NCBI GenBank assembly: GCA_038503065.1
Contig: JBCAMK010000018.1
Location: forward strand, 1,488,001 to 1,552,000
Source of the DNA: Paragyromitra xinjiangensis
Lineage: Eukaryota; Ascomycota; Pezizomycetes; Pezizales; Discinaceae
DNA length: 64,000 bases
Direction of reading: 5' to 3'
Shown: positions 34,815-44,802 of the stretch, piece after piece
Position numbering within the stretch: the stretch's first letter is position 1
How the letters are laid out: every line of letters starts with the position of its first letter
Made by a program: the position numbers and the translations under genes
Notes under the pieces: model-generated
Told to the model about the DNA's origin: nothing
The model's database searches: none
The model's input: the letters and a program-made list of their open reading frames with translations, nothing else

Positions 34815-36327
34815 ATGCCCTCCTCATGCACTTCCTTTCAAGATGCTCAAATTCGGACCCTTTTAGAGTCTGGGACACCTGCAAAAAAAGTCGGACCTTT
34901 AGTAAATCCTCCAGTTAGCTACACCAAGGTGCTCAAAGTACGTCGCAACCTCAAACTGCACAACTCAGCAAAAGCACCACGTGTTATAACACAAGGGAGA
35001 CCATTGAAAATCACTTCTACAATAGCTGACGCGTTGCGTGAGGTATTGATTGCAAAACCCAGTACTTTTATCGATGAACTGGTATGGTTCATTTATGACG
35101 AGTTTGACAAGCATTTAAGTGAAGTAACAATCCGGCGATGGTTACGAAAGGAGAAGTATACAAAGAAAATACTTCAAAGAAGAGCAAAAGAGAGATGCCA
35201 AGATTTTCGAGATCATTGGTATGCATGACTATCGAAATGGGATGCAAACCAAGTGGTATTTTTGGACAAGTCTGCAGCGAATGTGAGAACAGCAGATAGG
35301 AAATACGGATGGGCACCAATAGGGGTTACACCAATTGAATACATACCAATCAAGCGTAGTGAACGTTGGTCTATTCTTCCAGCATATACCATCGATGAAT
35401 ATATAGCCTACGAGATTATTCAGGGCTCTTTTAATACCGAACGATTCAATAACTTTGTATCTACCAAATTGCTACCTTTGACAACAGCATTTCCGGTGTG
35501 GGCGAGTGCGTAGGAGACTCTGCCAGTTTGACGCAGAGATCTGATATTCACTGCCTTCGCGCTGTGAAGAAGAGACTGCGTCGATGTGGACTTCAATGTC
35601 CTATAGCGAGGCACATATATGCGGATTATTAGGCGTGGAATCGAGCGAGTAGGCGCGTGAATAGAAAGGATATATTCGATACGAATTAGGCAGGGCAAAA
35701 GCCCACCGCAAAGGGATACAATACAAAAATGATAGATAGATAGAATAGAATAGAGTGGTAAAAATGGAATAGAGTCAACAGGAAATGTTGAACAGTAATA
35801 GAAATCCTCTGCTGTCAATACCCCTAACCCTTATACACGTGACCGTACACGTAACTTATCCATCGCTTCCTTCCACCTCCTGCGCGCCCCACCACACCGG
35901 GACCTCGATCAGTGATAGTTGTTGATAATGCATCAATTCATCGAAATCCAGAACTAGTACAGATGTGTCTTGATGCTGGGGTATTGCTAGAATATCTACT
36001 ACCGTATAGTCCGGACTTCAATCCTATTGAAAAATCATTTTCAGGTATATTCATACCCTGATTATATGGTAGATTTTAATTGTAACGTAACACTAATTCC
36101 TTTTATTAGACTTAAAGAAGTGGATGCGACGAAACCGAGAATTAACAACTGGATATGGTACAAACTTTGGTGGATTTCTAGAACTACTAGTAGCTGTTGA
36201 ACAAGTCTCAAGCATGGCTAAAAGCCATTTCTGGGCATGTCATATACAGGTAGCAGGCTCAAACTTGGAGAATGAATCAGAGGATTTGGATATTTGTAAC
36301 TCGGACGGTGGAGATGGGTGGGAATAA
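34815..36327 (+). pseudogene. Broken Tc1-like (IS630/mariner, DD34E) transposase
   Basis: The reading frame starts at 34815. An N-terminal helix-turn-helix region (GTPAKKVG.., GRPLKIT, EVTIRRWL) is followed by the catalytic core. The first Asp is in VVFLDKS (family usually DES), the second in VIVVDNAS, and the Glu in NPIEKSF, with 34 residues between the last two: DD34E. A YSPDFNP motif precedes the Glu. Three interruptions are visible. A TGA at 35226-35228 lies in frame just before the first catalytic block. A 400-bp insertion (35497-35896) splits the core between the first and second Asp. A 65-bp intron (36045-36109, GTATAT..TTAG) has correct phase and is probably native. The stop at 36327 closes the frame. 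The enzyme would cut and paste the element at TA sites, but this copy cannot make it. Confidence 0.92.
35497..35896. mobile_element. 400-bp insertion with TGTGG...CCACA ends and CCGG target duplication
   Basis: Removing this segment and one CCGG restores the transposase frame across the junction (F-P-G-P-R-S before VIVVDNAS). The duplicated CCGG occupies 35493-35496 and 35897-35900. The ends match TGTNR..YNACA, and an imperfect inverted repeat extends about 20 bp (15 of 20 identical). The interior is non-coding and has short (GATA)/(GAATA) runs. A 4-bp duplication with such ends fits Ginger-type DNA transposons or a solo LTR of a Ty3-type retroelement; I cannot decide between them. Confidence 0.85.
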
Positions 36328-36390
36328 TTACAAAAATTAAGTAAAGGAATTAAACTAGTACGAGAGAAAAAAAGACATAATATAAACCAA

Positions 36391-37782
36391 TTAAAGATGC
36401 TTGAGTTTCTTAAACTCCTTTACTGCTTTACCCATTCTGTTTCCTAATCCTATCGGGACTTTCAGTTCTTTCCAGCCCAAAACATCCATAGTACGCAATC
36501 CTTCTAAATCATACATTTCTCTTTTTAAAGCAATAAATGCCTCCTCCACTGCATCAAAAACCACATCATTGCCTGGTGTTAACGTGCTTTTAAACCATTC
36601 CATAAAGCTACCTAATAGCTCTGTTGAGCTCATGCCGTGAGACCAAATAGGGGAAGAAAATTGATGAACCGGAAGAGGAAACTGTGATTGTAATGAGGTA
36701 GATGTAGGTAACCACCAGGGTGGAATTTGTGGCGGTGGTGCAGTCACCGAAATCTGCATAGGAGGAGCTTGAGAAACTGATATCGGGGCTGTTGGTTTTG
36801 CTGCTTTGTCTGTGGCGAGTGGAGGCATTTTGACATCAAGGGGGAATGAATGTTCGGTACATTCACCTCGCTTGATTTTCCCATCCCAGATACCCAAGAT
36901 ATGTGCGTTTAAAGGTCGACACTGTTTTTCATGTGCTAGGACAAGGCACGCATTATCTGGAAACTGCTTGCACCCTTTGTTTTGACATCGCCATCTCCGC
37001 ATTAAATCAGGTATGTAGCATGTCTCTTCCCGTTGTTGTTTTTCCATCTCTTCTCGCATAATAACGGTAGCTGTTCTTCGAAGTTTTCGTTGTGGCAAAG
37101 TATCGGTAGATGGTTTGGCTTCTTCAGAATATGGGTCTCCCGAGTCATCAGATTCTTCTCCCTCATCCAATGGAACACGGTATTCAACTCGCAATTCAAC
37201 TTTCACACCCTTTTTCCCTCCCAATGCCCAATCGATAGCCATTGCTTCTGTCTTTTCCCAGTCTTCTGGATCATCAACACTTCGCGTCACCATTCCTCCA
37301 GCCTCTTTGCTCGTTTTCGCAATACCTGACTTTCCCGATATCCCTTGCTGTGCTTCCACACCATAACGAATGGCAGCTCTTCCTCGCACTCGCTCCAAAT
37401 TAAGCTTCTTCCGCATTGCATAAAGGCCGACACTTTTAGCTTCTAAGCTTGCAAATTCGGGGTAGTTGAATGCACCAGGGGTCTTCAGTTCCGTCTCATT
37501 CACCAACAACTTCTTCTCAAAGGCCACCACACAAGTAAGCAGGAACTGCACTGAAGGAATGTTTTTCTTTGATTTTTTTGATTTTGGCCCGGTGTCGCTA
37601 ACTGAGAGTGTCAGATCTCGCTCTTCAGTCTCCAACTCTGTCTGTTCAGGGGCTGGGAGATCTCTCTTTCTTGCTTTCCCGGTTCCCATCACCAATTTTA
37701 ACCGAGGAGGTCTAGGTACCTGAGATAGGTCTGAAGGCCCAGGGCGAGCTGGCTTGCCTTTTCCACGTGTGACAGGAGCCAT
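36391..37782 (-). CDS. Accessory protein of the Tc1/mariner element, Cys-rich, function unknown
   Basis: Intact 463-codon frame whose ATG lies 58 bp inside the right inverted repeat. Residues 1-75 are basic, Pro-rich and probably disordered (nuclear-localisation-like KSKKSKKN at 67-74). Residues 76-205 look like a folded mixed alpha/beta domain. Residues 206-250 are acidic, then basic. A putative zinc-binding cluster follows: C255, C266, C271, C279, H284, C288 (CX4CX7CX8C). Residues 320-380 are Pro/Ser-rich, and the last 80 are helical and basic. I recognise no named domain and it is not a transposase. Converging with the transposase and enclosed by the same repeats, it moves with the element. 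It could bind DNA or the transposase, or be a captured host gene. It lacks stops although its partner is broken. Confidence 0.82.
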   Translation of the reverse strand: MAPVTRGKGKPARPGPSDLSQVPRPPRLKLVMGTGKARKRDLPAPEQTELETEERDLTLSVSDTGPKSKKSKKNIPSVQFLLTCVVAFEKKLLVNETELKTPGAFNYPEFASLEAKSVGLYAMRKKLNLERVRGRAAIRYGVEAQQGISGKSGIAKTSKEAGGMVTRSVDDPEDWEKTEAMAIDWALGGKKGVKVELRVEYRVPLDEGEESDDSGDPYSEEAKPSTDTLPQRKLRRTATVIMREEMEKQQREETCYIPDLMRRWRCQNKGCKQFPDNACLVLAHEKQCRPLNAHILGIWDGKIKRGECTEHSFPLDVKMPPLATDKAAKPTAPISVSQAPPMQISVTAPPPQIPPWWLPTSTSLQSQFPLPVHQFSSPIWSHGMSSTELLGSFMEWFKSTLTPGNDVVFDAVEEAFIALKREMYDLEGLRTMDVLGWKELKVPIGLGNRMGKAVKEFKKLKHL

Positions 37783-37839
37783 TTAGGGTGGATTTGCGGT
37801 GGATTTTGTGGGGTTGTGAGGTTGGGAGCTCGCTTGCTG

Positions 37840-37897
37840 TTTGGTGTTCCTCGATGGTTGCTAACTTGAAAACACGCAGACTTTTGATCATGAACAA
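37840..37897 (-). repeat. Right terminal inverted repeat of the Tc1/mariner element
   Basis: Exact reverse complement of 34707-34764. It lies 57 bp upstream of the accessory ATG, so it may also carry that gene's promoter. Confidence 0.95.
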
Positions 37898-40219
37898 TAG
37901 GCAATTGATACACCCGAAAGTCCCGGACGATGGCCCGGAATTGTAAGCCATCCCTTTACCCAGATAATGAATTCTTTCAACCACCCTTCACTACACACTT
38001 CGGCGTCGCATCAAGATAATTAGTTTCTGATAGAAGCCTCCTCTTATGGCTATATGCCTATCCCCTGCCGACGTAGCCCTACTACTGCTCATTCCCTAAA
38101 CTCCACAAGAACAAAAAGGAATCTTCGGTAATAGACCAAGAATAAACGTGATAGATAGCAAGAATTCGTCGAACAACAGTTTAATTCTACCCAATAGATC
38201 TCAACCAAAAGATACAAGCGATAACCTGACGGCTCGAGCCACGTCCAAAATTGATACCAAAAGTTTACAGTTAGTGTACCTCAATGATACGAGCTTACAC
38301 AACAATACTACATGTACATGTAGACCCCTCCTTTCCGGTATTGTATGTATGTTAGATAGCCCCGCCTTATCCTTAAGTACGCGGGATTCTTAAGTTATTC
38401 GGGTCTACCACTTTTGCGCGAAACAAAGATGGAACGACGTTAAAGGAACGTGACGACATTCATTTTACCTGCTGGTTATCGTCCGGCTCTGGCAGCCATT
38501 GGTCGTTACTTTGCTGTTCATGCCTACGTATCTCCAGACGAAAGGCCGGTCATCCAGATTACTGCCATAATCCCGGGGGTGTGATTCGAGAGCGAGAAGA
38601 CAACCGGTTCTAGGTTTTTTTCTACTCCTAGTGGAGATTTTCTCTTTGTATTACTGTGAATGTATTGTGACTAGCGATGCTGGTGTTTACATTCTGTCTT
38701 TTACGAGGGGCTATCGTATGGTATCGATAGTGAGAAGATCGTCATCAGTAGGATTTCGCGTCCAGCAGGTACTAGCACACTGGCACGTGTATAACTAACC
38801 TGGCGGTACCCCAGCGTAAAGAACCAATGCTCATGCTCCACTTTCTTATAACTACGGGTAATGATCGCGAGCTGTTGTAAGTCCGAGTTTTATAAATGTC
38901 AAAGCCGATCTCGCGCGCAACCTGAATGAGCTGTACATAATAGATGATAACTATCAAAAAAGATTCTAGCCGGTCCTACTATTTGATGTTTTCTCCCATA
39001 TCTCTTTAACGGGGCTCTTAGGTTCCTATTCATAGCGCAGCAGCGTGGAAGCCATATAACCACCCCGCCCGAACATGCGCTGTTTCCTCCCGATGTCAAA
39101 GATCAGCCAGGTATCAAGACAAGCGATACACACTCCACTAGACACCCGAGCGAGTAGAACCATTCCCTCAACAAGACCAAGTCCATCTCATCAACGCTGG
39201 GTAATACCTTGATACGAGTACGCACAACTCTCTAAAACACCACGACCTCTGATAAGCCAATGATCTCTTAAACCTTTTACACTACCCTTACCTCTCACCA
39301 CAAACAGCCCCCTCCCACAAAACCCCACTAGTAATAGCACCAAAACTCTACACCATCCTACACAACACCCATGCCAATTCACCCCATACCAGTCCCACCC
39401 ACCCACCCACCCACCCATCAAGCACAACCCTCACAACCCCACCCGCACCCTTAACCCACCACGACTCCCAGCCACCCTCATCACATCCTCACTACCACAG
39501 CACGACCCCCTTGACACCTCGTGCCGAACAAGAACCTTACTATCTAATCTCCAATCCCCACAGTAATCAAACATAACCCACCAACGACCGTCTAGCTAGA
39601 TATAGAACCATCTTAGAACTATATAGCTGGTTAATAGGAGCAAATTCAGTTACGGCATGATCTGTAGTTATCGTTCTACCCTTGGAATAGATGGGAGAAT
39701 GTCTTGATCCCGCTCGCTGTGGGGTTAGGGTGGACCTTAGTCCAGCGGGACGAGGAGCAGAGGAGGGGAGGAGGTAAAGGAGAGAGGCAGAGGGATGTTG
39801 ACCTGCTCAGTTCAGAACTGTAGGAAACGGTTTAGTCTCGTCGGTACCTCCTATCTACAGTGAGCTTTGTAATTTTGAGATTAGAAGCTGCAAGGTATTG
39901 ATCCTAAGGTGTGCATGTCTTGAGTGTCCCGAGGTGTTCTTGGTGTTTTACTGCTTATACTTTCATCCAGTATCTTGGTCTTGTGGTCGGGTGAGTATTG
40001 TAGTGTGTAGATTGCTGTGGTTGGTTCTGTGGGTTCTTGGGGCATCCCGCTTCTGGTAGTGCTGGATGAAATGGCCGGGAAAGCACCTCAGACGTAAGCC
40101 ACGTTACTAGCTCTAACAGGTGTTCAGGTAGCCTATCACCAGTCCACAGAATCATAAGGTATAAAAAGTGAATTACAACACGCAAGTACATCATGGTATC
40201 ACCAGCATCAAAAACAGTC
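37898..40219. other. Gene-free stretch with low-complexity C-rich DNA
   Basis: No supportable gene. From about 39,200 to 39,560 the plus strand is strongly A/C-rich, including a (CCCA)n run, followed by a purine-rich patch near 39,750. Confidence 0.5.
39394..39417. repeat. (CCCA)n microsatellite
   Basis: About six CCCA units in a row inside an A/C-rich tract. Confidence 0.9.
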
Positions 40220-41368
40220 CTAAACACCCAACACCCCCTTAACCACCGCCCCAATCAACTCCTGCTTAACAACCGCCGTAACCACCGTCCTAACCTGCTC
40301 CCCCAGCACCGCCCCCACCCTCCCCAACCCACCCCACAACACCATCCCGACCACACTCACCACCCCAGCCATAACCAAATTCACCATATTATTACTCAAC
40401 ACCCCCCACCTCACCCCCGCCACAACCTTCCTACTATTCCCCCGTCCCTTCACCTCCTCCATCTCCGCAACCGCAGCTTCAGACGACTGCGACGCCCTCC
40501 CAAGTCTCGACCGCACCTGCGCATGAACACTCAACCTCACATCAGTCGGGTGCACCAACACCTTCGCCCCATTTGGCGCCTCCACGACTTTCCCACTCCT
40601 CACATCAACCACACTCTGCTGGAACACCGCGCCGAGGACAGAATCAACTACACTACCGAGCACACCCACGAACGTTACAAACGCGACAAACCAGATCTTC
40701 TCACTAACCTCCCATGAGTAGGTGGTAGTTTCACACGCGGGGAGGAACACGACTGATACGATCCCGATGATAGCGGAGCCGGCAGCGCCGGCGGTGAGGC
40801 CGTAGAGGGTTACGCCCCCGTTTGTGCCCGGCGGGGTGGGACGCAGGGTTGTTATTAGGCGTGGGGGTGTTCGGGAGAGGATGCCGAGTTCGGAGGAGAG
40901 GGTGTCGGAGAGGGTGGCGGCGTAGTTGGATATTATTCCGATTATCAGGAGGTCGTCGGGGCGGTTGTGGAAGCAGGTTGATGTGGGGTGGGTGTGGAGT
41001 TGTTTAGCGTGGAGGAGGATTAGGATGGAGGCTATGATGCTGTTTGCGAAGACCTGGGAGGAGGTTAGTTGTGGAGGAGGAGAGGGAGGAGGATGTGGTA
41101 CCTGGATGTGGTTTCGTGCGGTTTCGCCTCCGGATGAACCGGAACTGGAGAGGGTTAGTTTGGATTTGACGTCGTGTTTGACTTTGGTAGCTGCGGTGCC
41201 CAGGCCGTAGAAGGTTATGAGGAGGATGAAGGGGAGGTTCCAGGGGTGGATGGCGTGGACTGCGGCGGTGAGGACCGCAGCGAGGATGCCGGAGATAGTG
41301 AGGGATTTACGGGAGAGGGCGCGGATAACCAGAAGGGTGGTCGCGACGCCGGCGAAGATGAGATTCAT
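40220..41368 (-). CDS. DUF92 / TMEM19-family integral membrane protein
   Basis: Intronless, 382 residues. It matches the DUF92 (TMEM19) pattern along its length: an N-terminal pair of hydrophobic segments, then NYAATLSDTLSSELGILS, RLITTLRPTPPGTNGGVTL, GLTAGAAGS, VGVLGSVVDSVLGAVFQ and, near the C-terminus, GVLSNNMVNLV. These are the conserved D/S-E, PPGTNGGVT, GS..DS.LGA and NN..N blocks. About six or seven membrane helices are predicted, with a Pro/Ser-rich loop near residues 75-100 and a charged loop near 285-325. The animal protein is about 340 residues. Its biochemical role is unknown; plant and cyanobacterial relatives include a phytyl-phosphate kinase (VTE6), but fungal members are uncharacterised. 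The leader is pyrimidine-rich. The first half uses C-ending codons and the last third is markedly G-ending. Confidence 0.93.
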   Translation of the reverse strand: MNLIFAGVATTLLVIRALSRKSLTISGILAAVLTAAVHAIHPWNLPFILLITFYGLGTAATKVKHDVKSKLTLSSSGSSGGETARNHIQVPHPPPSPPPQLTSSQVFANSIIASILILLHAKQLHTHPTSTCFHNRPDDLLIIGIISNYAATLSDTLSSELGILSRTPPRLITTLRPTPPGTNGGVTLYGLTAGAAGSAIIGIVSVVFLPACETTTYSWEVSEKIWFVAFVTFVGVLGSVVDSVLGAVFQQSVVDVRSGKVVEAPNGAKVLVHPTDVRLSVHAQVRSRLGRASQSSEAAVAEMEEVKGRGNSRKVVAGVRWGVLSNNMVNLVMAGVVSVVGMVLWGGLGRVGAVLGEQVRTVVTAVVKQELIGAVVKGVLGV

Positions 41369-42504
41369 GGCGGAGAGGGAGTATGAGGAGGAGTATGGTG
41401 AAGAGAAGAGAGAAGAGAAGTTGTTGTTGACGATCTAGTTGATGACGTAGCGAGTTCGAACAGGTTGATGGAATGCCAAGACTTAACCCTAACCCTGGAG
41501 ATCGCTACAGCAGATCACCACCTTGAGGGAACTGCGAGTCCCAGACAAGCACGAAATTCAGACGCGGATAGAAATAAATACAGGATTCTCTGTTCGACCA
41601 AAACCATCCCTCTGTATAAACAACTATTGACCCTTTCTTTTCGGTTGAGGTTGATTAAGTGAGTGACTTATGTTTCAGTCAGGCTTTGACCCGGAACGTC
41701 CCAACTTTATCTTGACCGTATAACCGCCATAGATAGATGAGGTATTGAGGCAGTTACAAGAATACCCGCTGCCCAATGAGAAACTATTGCACCACTAAAT
41801 CTCAGCTCTACGAATATCCCATCCACTGGGTAGCCAGACATGCTGGAACACAGTCAAAGTATCTCAAAGATATCAGTGAGCAACACGGTAACCCATCCTA
41901 CGCTATAACAGTGGCACCATGACATAGGCAAGATAAAATACACTCGGGTTATTGCGCCAGATGATTCGTCGGGCCTCTGCATAAACTAAGGAAGCTGATA
42001 CAAAAAATACATTTCTCTAGCTGGCAATTCACGTCGACGCCTACACAACCCTAGACCCTAGGATAGAACATACACACCGGGGATCAATAGCGTAGTACAC
42101 CTAGTTTAAGAAATAAAACAGCAAAAACAAACTCATTCCAGGAGTTGTTTGTTACGAGTGACAATTCATGATTCTATTTATTAGCCTTTTGCTAATGTTT
42201 ATCTACGTACAGGTTAGTCCTTAGCAATCCTCTGTTTCATAGTCTGAGCCCAATAACCGACCAATCTCGTGGGAATACTCCCCAAAACCCACAGGAGTAA
42301 GTAAGTACTCCAGGACAGCTACTAATTTCTAAGGTTAGAGTGAGCAATCTCCGACACGTAAGCGAAGGAACTAGCAATATAAACCGAAGGCGATGAAAGC
42401 CAACAGTAGGATGAAACATACAACGAACAACGAACCATTCCCAACCCACAATCCACCACCCAATCCAGCTCCCCACACCCACTTAGAGCCAGCCCACTAC
42501 CCAC
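41369..42504. other. Intergenic stretch between DUF92 and coiled-coil genes
   Basis: Contains the pyrimidine-rich leader of the DUF92 gene (41369-41430, seen as purine-rich on the plus strand) and otherwise no recognised gene. Confidence 0.5.
41443..41449 (-). promoter_or_regulatory. CRE-like TACGTCA site upstream of the DUF92 gene
   Basis: TACGTCA on the minus strand, about 75 bp before the ATG, resembles the CRE half-consensus bound by fungal bZIP factors. A single short match, so weak. Confidence 0.25.
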
Positions 42505-43190
42505 CTACTCAGAAGCTCCATCCCTCCTCATCGAGGAAAAGGTAGAATGAGCGACACCGGTCTCGTACACCCACCTATCCATCGGAACCTCACTAGGTTC
42601 TTCAGTACTACCAGAGCTAGTATTAAGCTCCTGAGACACTAGGGCATAGCATGGCTCCTTAATCATACTGAAGATTATAGAAGCTGATTTCACACAGTAC
42701 AAGAACTCACCTTCCTCTTGATGCCTCGATGGCTGCTGGTTAATCGACGGTGGAGCGGGACTCAACGTGCCATATCTTGGTGGAGAGGTGTCAGTCGTGT
42801 CATCGGTTTCAACCAACGGAGCCTGCGGTGGGCTCGGTAGTGATTCCTCGACGCGACGTTGCCGCATCAAGATGCGAAGGTTCTAGATATGGTCTTAGTT
42901 AAGCGAAATTCTAAAACCGTGGGGGTTTATTGATAGAAGTGAGGTAGCAGGATTAGTACCTCGAGCTGATTCTCCAAGAACTCAACTTTCCCTCTGAATT
43001 CTTGCACTTGGTGCGTGATATCGTCGATAGTGCGAGCCCAGTGTTCTGCTGCCGAGGATTGAGCTACAGTGGGATTCCTACGATTTGTAGCAGTAGTGTA
43101 CGACCTGTTGGGTGTTTCTTCAGTTGTCCTGCTCCCACGATTTGGTAGGCTAGACTGGGAATTGAGAGAAGTAGAGCTTGGAGAAGACAT
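42505..43190 (-). CDS. Small hypothetical protein with a central coiled coil
   Basis: Three proposed exons: 43190-42960, 42882-42711 and 42638-42505, giving 178 residues. Intron 1 (77 bp) runs from GTACTA to CTTAACTAAG..CTAG and joins in phase. Intron 2 (72 bp) has a perfect GTGAGT donor and a CCCTAG acceptor; because it is a multiple of three with no stop it could also be retained, which would add a hydrophobic stretch that looks intron-derived. Residues 1-50 are Ser/Thr/Asn-rich. From about residue 50 to 95 a heptad-like helix (WARTIDDITHQV.., FLENQLENLRILMRQ) spans the first junction. The rest is Pro/Ser/Glu-rich and disordered. This could be an oligomerising adaptor, but no family was recognised. 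It lies upstream of, and in the same orientation as, the lysozyme gene's right-hand neighbour DNA. Confidence 0.6.
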
Positions 43191-43824
43191 TTCGGTGATG
43201 CTGAGGAATAATTAGATATGAATTTGATAAGAAGATAGGGATTAAGGATTAGAGATGGGATAACTGATGGAATGGAGGAATCCGTTTGCGGTTGATGATT
43301 TAAAGGACAAAATGGATGAGGGCGGCTGATAGTTTCCACGGTTAGGGTTTCATCTTATAGAATGAGCTACAACGTTTAGAAGCATAACCAAACCAGTCCA
43401 TGAAGATATGAAATTAGAACGACACCATACCCTTGGAGAGTAAATATTCTCGCAGAAGAATTCTGGTACAGTGCTATAAAATCGTTCCCTCAGAATTCTG
43501 GTTATAAGAATATTTACCTTACAAGAATATAAAGCTTACATGTACTTTAATTCTGTATATATTTTTGTAGTCTCGTTTGCATCCCCACCTACCATAGCTA
43601 TATCTTGTTACGAACTATATGCAGAGAACTAACCTCAGATACGAGACTAATTCCTATAGGGCGAACTTTCTATACATTCGTTCTCATATCTCGCGATCGA
43701 ACTCTTATATGGCGATTGTACTCAACTAACGACGCAGAGTTTGACCAAAATTTATTTCACGCAATCCGTAGTATCCTTTCCCATACAAATCTACTCACAC
43801 AAGAAAACCTTATAGTTCCTATGC
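43191..43824. other. Intergenic stretch, no gene seen
   Basis: AT-rich spacer between the coiled-coil gene start and the lysozyme gene end. An inverted GAATTCTGGTA/GAATTCTGGTT-type motif pair occurs near 43460-43505. Confidence 0.45.
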
Positions 43825-44718
43825 CTATGCCGTAAAAACATTCAAATCAAAGCTCTTAGCAGGTGCACAGTGGCCGCTGGACTGTCCATACTGCTTCGCA
43901 TATGCAGACGTCCAACCCCCCATAAAATTATGCACACTCGTCAATGTCGCAATCCCATCCCACTGTGCAATCCAAAGCGGTAGATGAGACGCAACATCTA
44001 CACTCTTTGAGCCAAACATGTCGGCCCATTGGTTAGGGTTTGCATACTGCATTAGAAGTTAGCCTGAGATGTTTAGAAGATTCATGATCACGATTGTTAA
44101 CTCACAACCCCCCATTTCAATCCAGTTGCATCAATTGCGGCAATAAACTCCTTCACGAGAGCGATATTCCCTTTCGCGCCGAAATCCCAGCCATGGCATG
44201 GTGAGCCGCTGGAAGGCGGTTCAAGATCAAACCAGAGACGCTTCACATTGATCTTGTTTGCTCCCAGGTAGTCAACTATCGTCTTAACTTGAGTCTTAGG
44301 AGACTTGCAGTTGTGAGTAGACCCAGTGCCTATATGCACCATCCAGTTAGCGAGCGCCCCATTTCACAAAATAATATTTAAGGGCTTTAGCCGGAATTCG
44401 ATGTACATGGAAAGAAATACGCATCGATATTTGTAATACCGGAAGCGCGTATTTGCTTGTAGCTGTCGATGAAACCTGGATCAATCCGTCCGCCAATCTA
44501 ATACGAAGTTAGTAACTCTCTCATAAATTTCAGCAGGGCGAGAGGGTGCTCACGCCGCAGGCCTCTTGATACAATCTCGGTATCCCCTTTATGAAACCCT
44601 GTTCCTGAACACACTCCCAGACCTTGGTACTTTGGGGTGAAGAAAGGTCTAACGCTGGCACAAGTGCGCTAGATACCGTAAAGAATAGATAAAGGCTTGA
44701 GAGAGTAAAGAATTTCAT
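43825..44718 (-). CDS. Secreted GH25-like lysozyme (Entamoeba/nematode type)
   Basis: Four exons: 44718-44554, 44497-44407, 44329-44106 and 44046-43825, giving 233 residues. Introns of 56, 77 and 59 bp have GTGAGC, GTACAT and GTGAGT donors, all in phase. Residues 1-19 are a signal peptide. The mature protein begins ALDLSS with Asp24, the position of the catalytic/binding Asp of GH25 enzymes. The core strand carries the DxE pair in WFDLEPP (D120, E122). Further family features are RLYQEACG, IDAYFFPC, WGVVYANPNQW, LPLWIAQWDG and a C-terminal GGW..AYAKQYG. Six or so cysteines fit a secreted enzyme. GH25 enzymes cleave the N-acetylmuramic acid to N-acetylglucosamine bond of peptidoglycan, so a bacterial target (defence or feeding) is expected. 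A TATA box lies about 80 bp upstream. Substrate is inferred from the family. Confidence 0.9.
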
Positions 44719-44795
44719 TGTGACCTTCGATAATAGTAATCAAATGACTATCGAGTGGTGGTGAAATGGTTATCAAATACTGAACTTGGCCGCCT

Positions 44796-44802
44796 TTTTA
44801 TA
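44796..44802 (-). promoter_or_regulatory. TATA box of the GH25-like lysozyme gene
   Basis: TATAAAA on the minus strand, 78-84 bp before the ATG at 44718. It is flanked by a GC-rich inverted CCGCCT/AGGCGG pair. Confidence 0.65.

Larger units (their letters stand above)
34707..37897. mobile_element. Complete 3,191-bp Tc1/mariner (DD34E) transposon with an accessory gene
   Basis: Defined by 58-bp perfect terminal inverted repeats (TTGTTCATGATC... at the left end and its complement at the right) and a TA duplication on each side (34705-34706 and 37898-37899). The left half encodes a Tc1-like transposase on the plus strand. The right half encodes an uninterrupted 463-codon frame on the minus strand; the two genes are tail to tail, 63 bp apart, and both lie wholly inside the repeats. 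The transposase has an internal stop and a 400-bp insertion, so the copy is non-autonomous now. Perfect identity of the two repeats suggests recent transposition or conversion. Confidence 0.95.

Noticed and set aside
35226..35228. Idea that a short intron (GTATGC..CCAAG, 35 bp) removes the transposase stop
   Set aside because: The join would shift the frame out of the catalytic block, so the TGA is treated as a real nonsense codon.
40193..40717. 174-codon plus-strand open frame rich in His and Pro
   Set aside because: Antisense shadow of the DUF92 gene; the His/Pro/Asn bias is what the opposite strand of G-ending codons produces.
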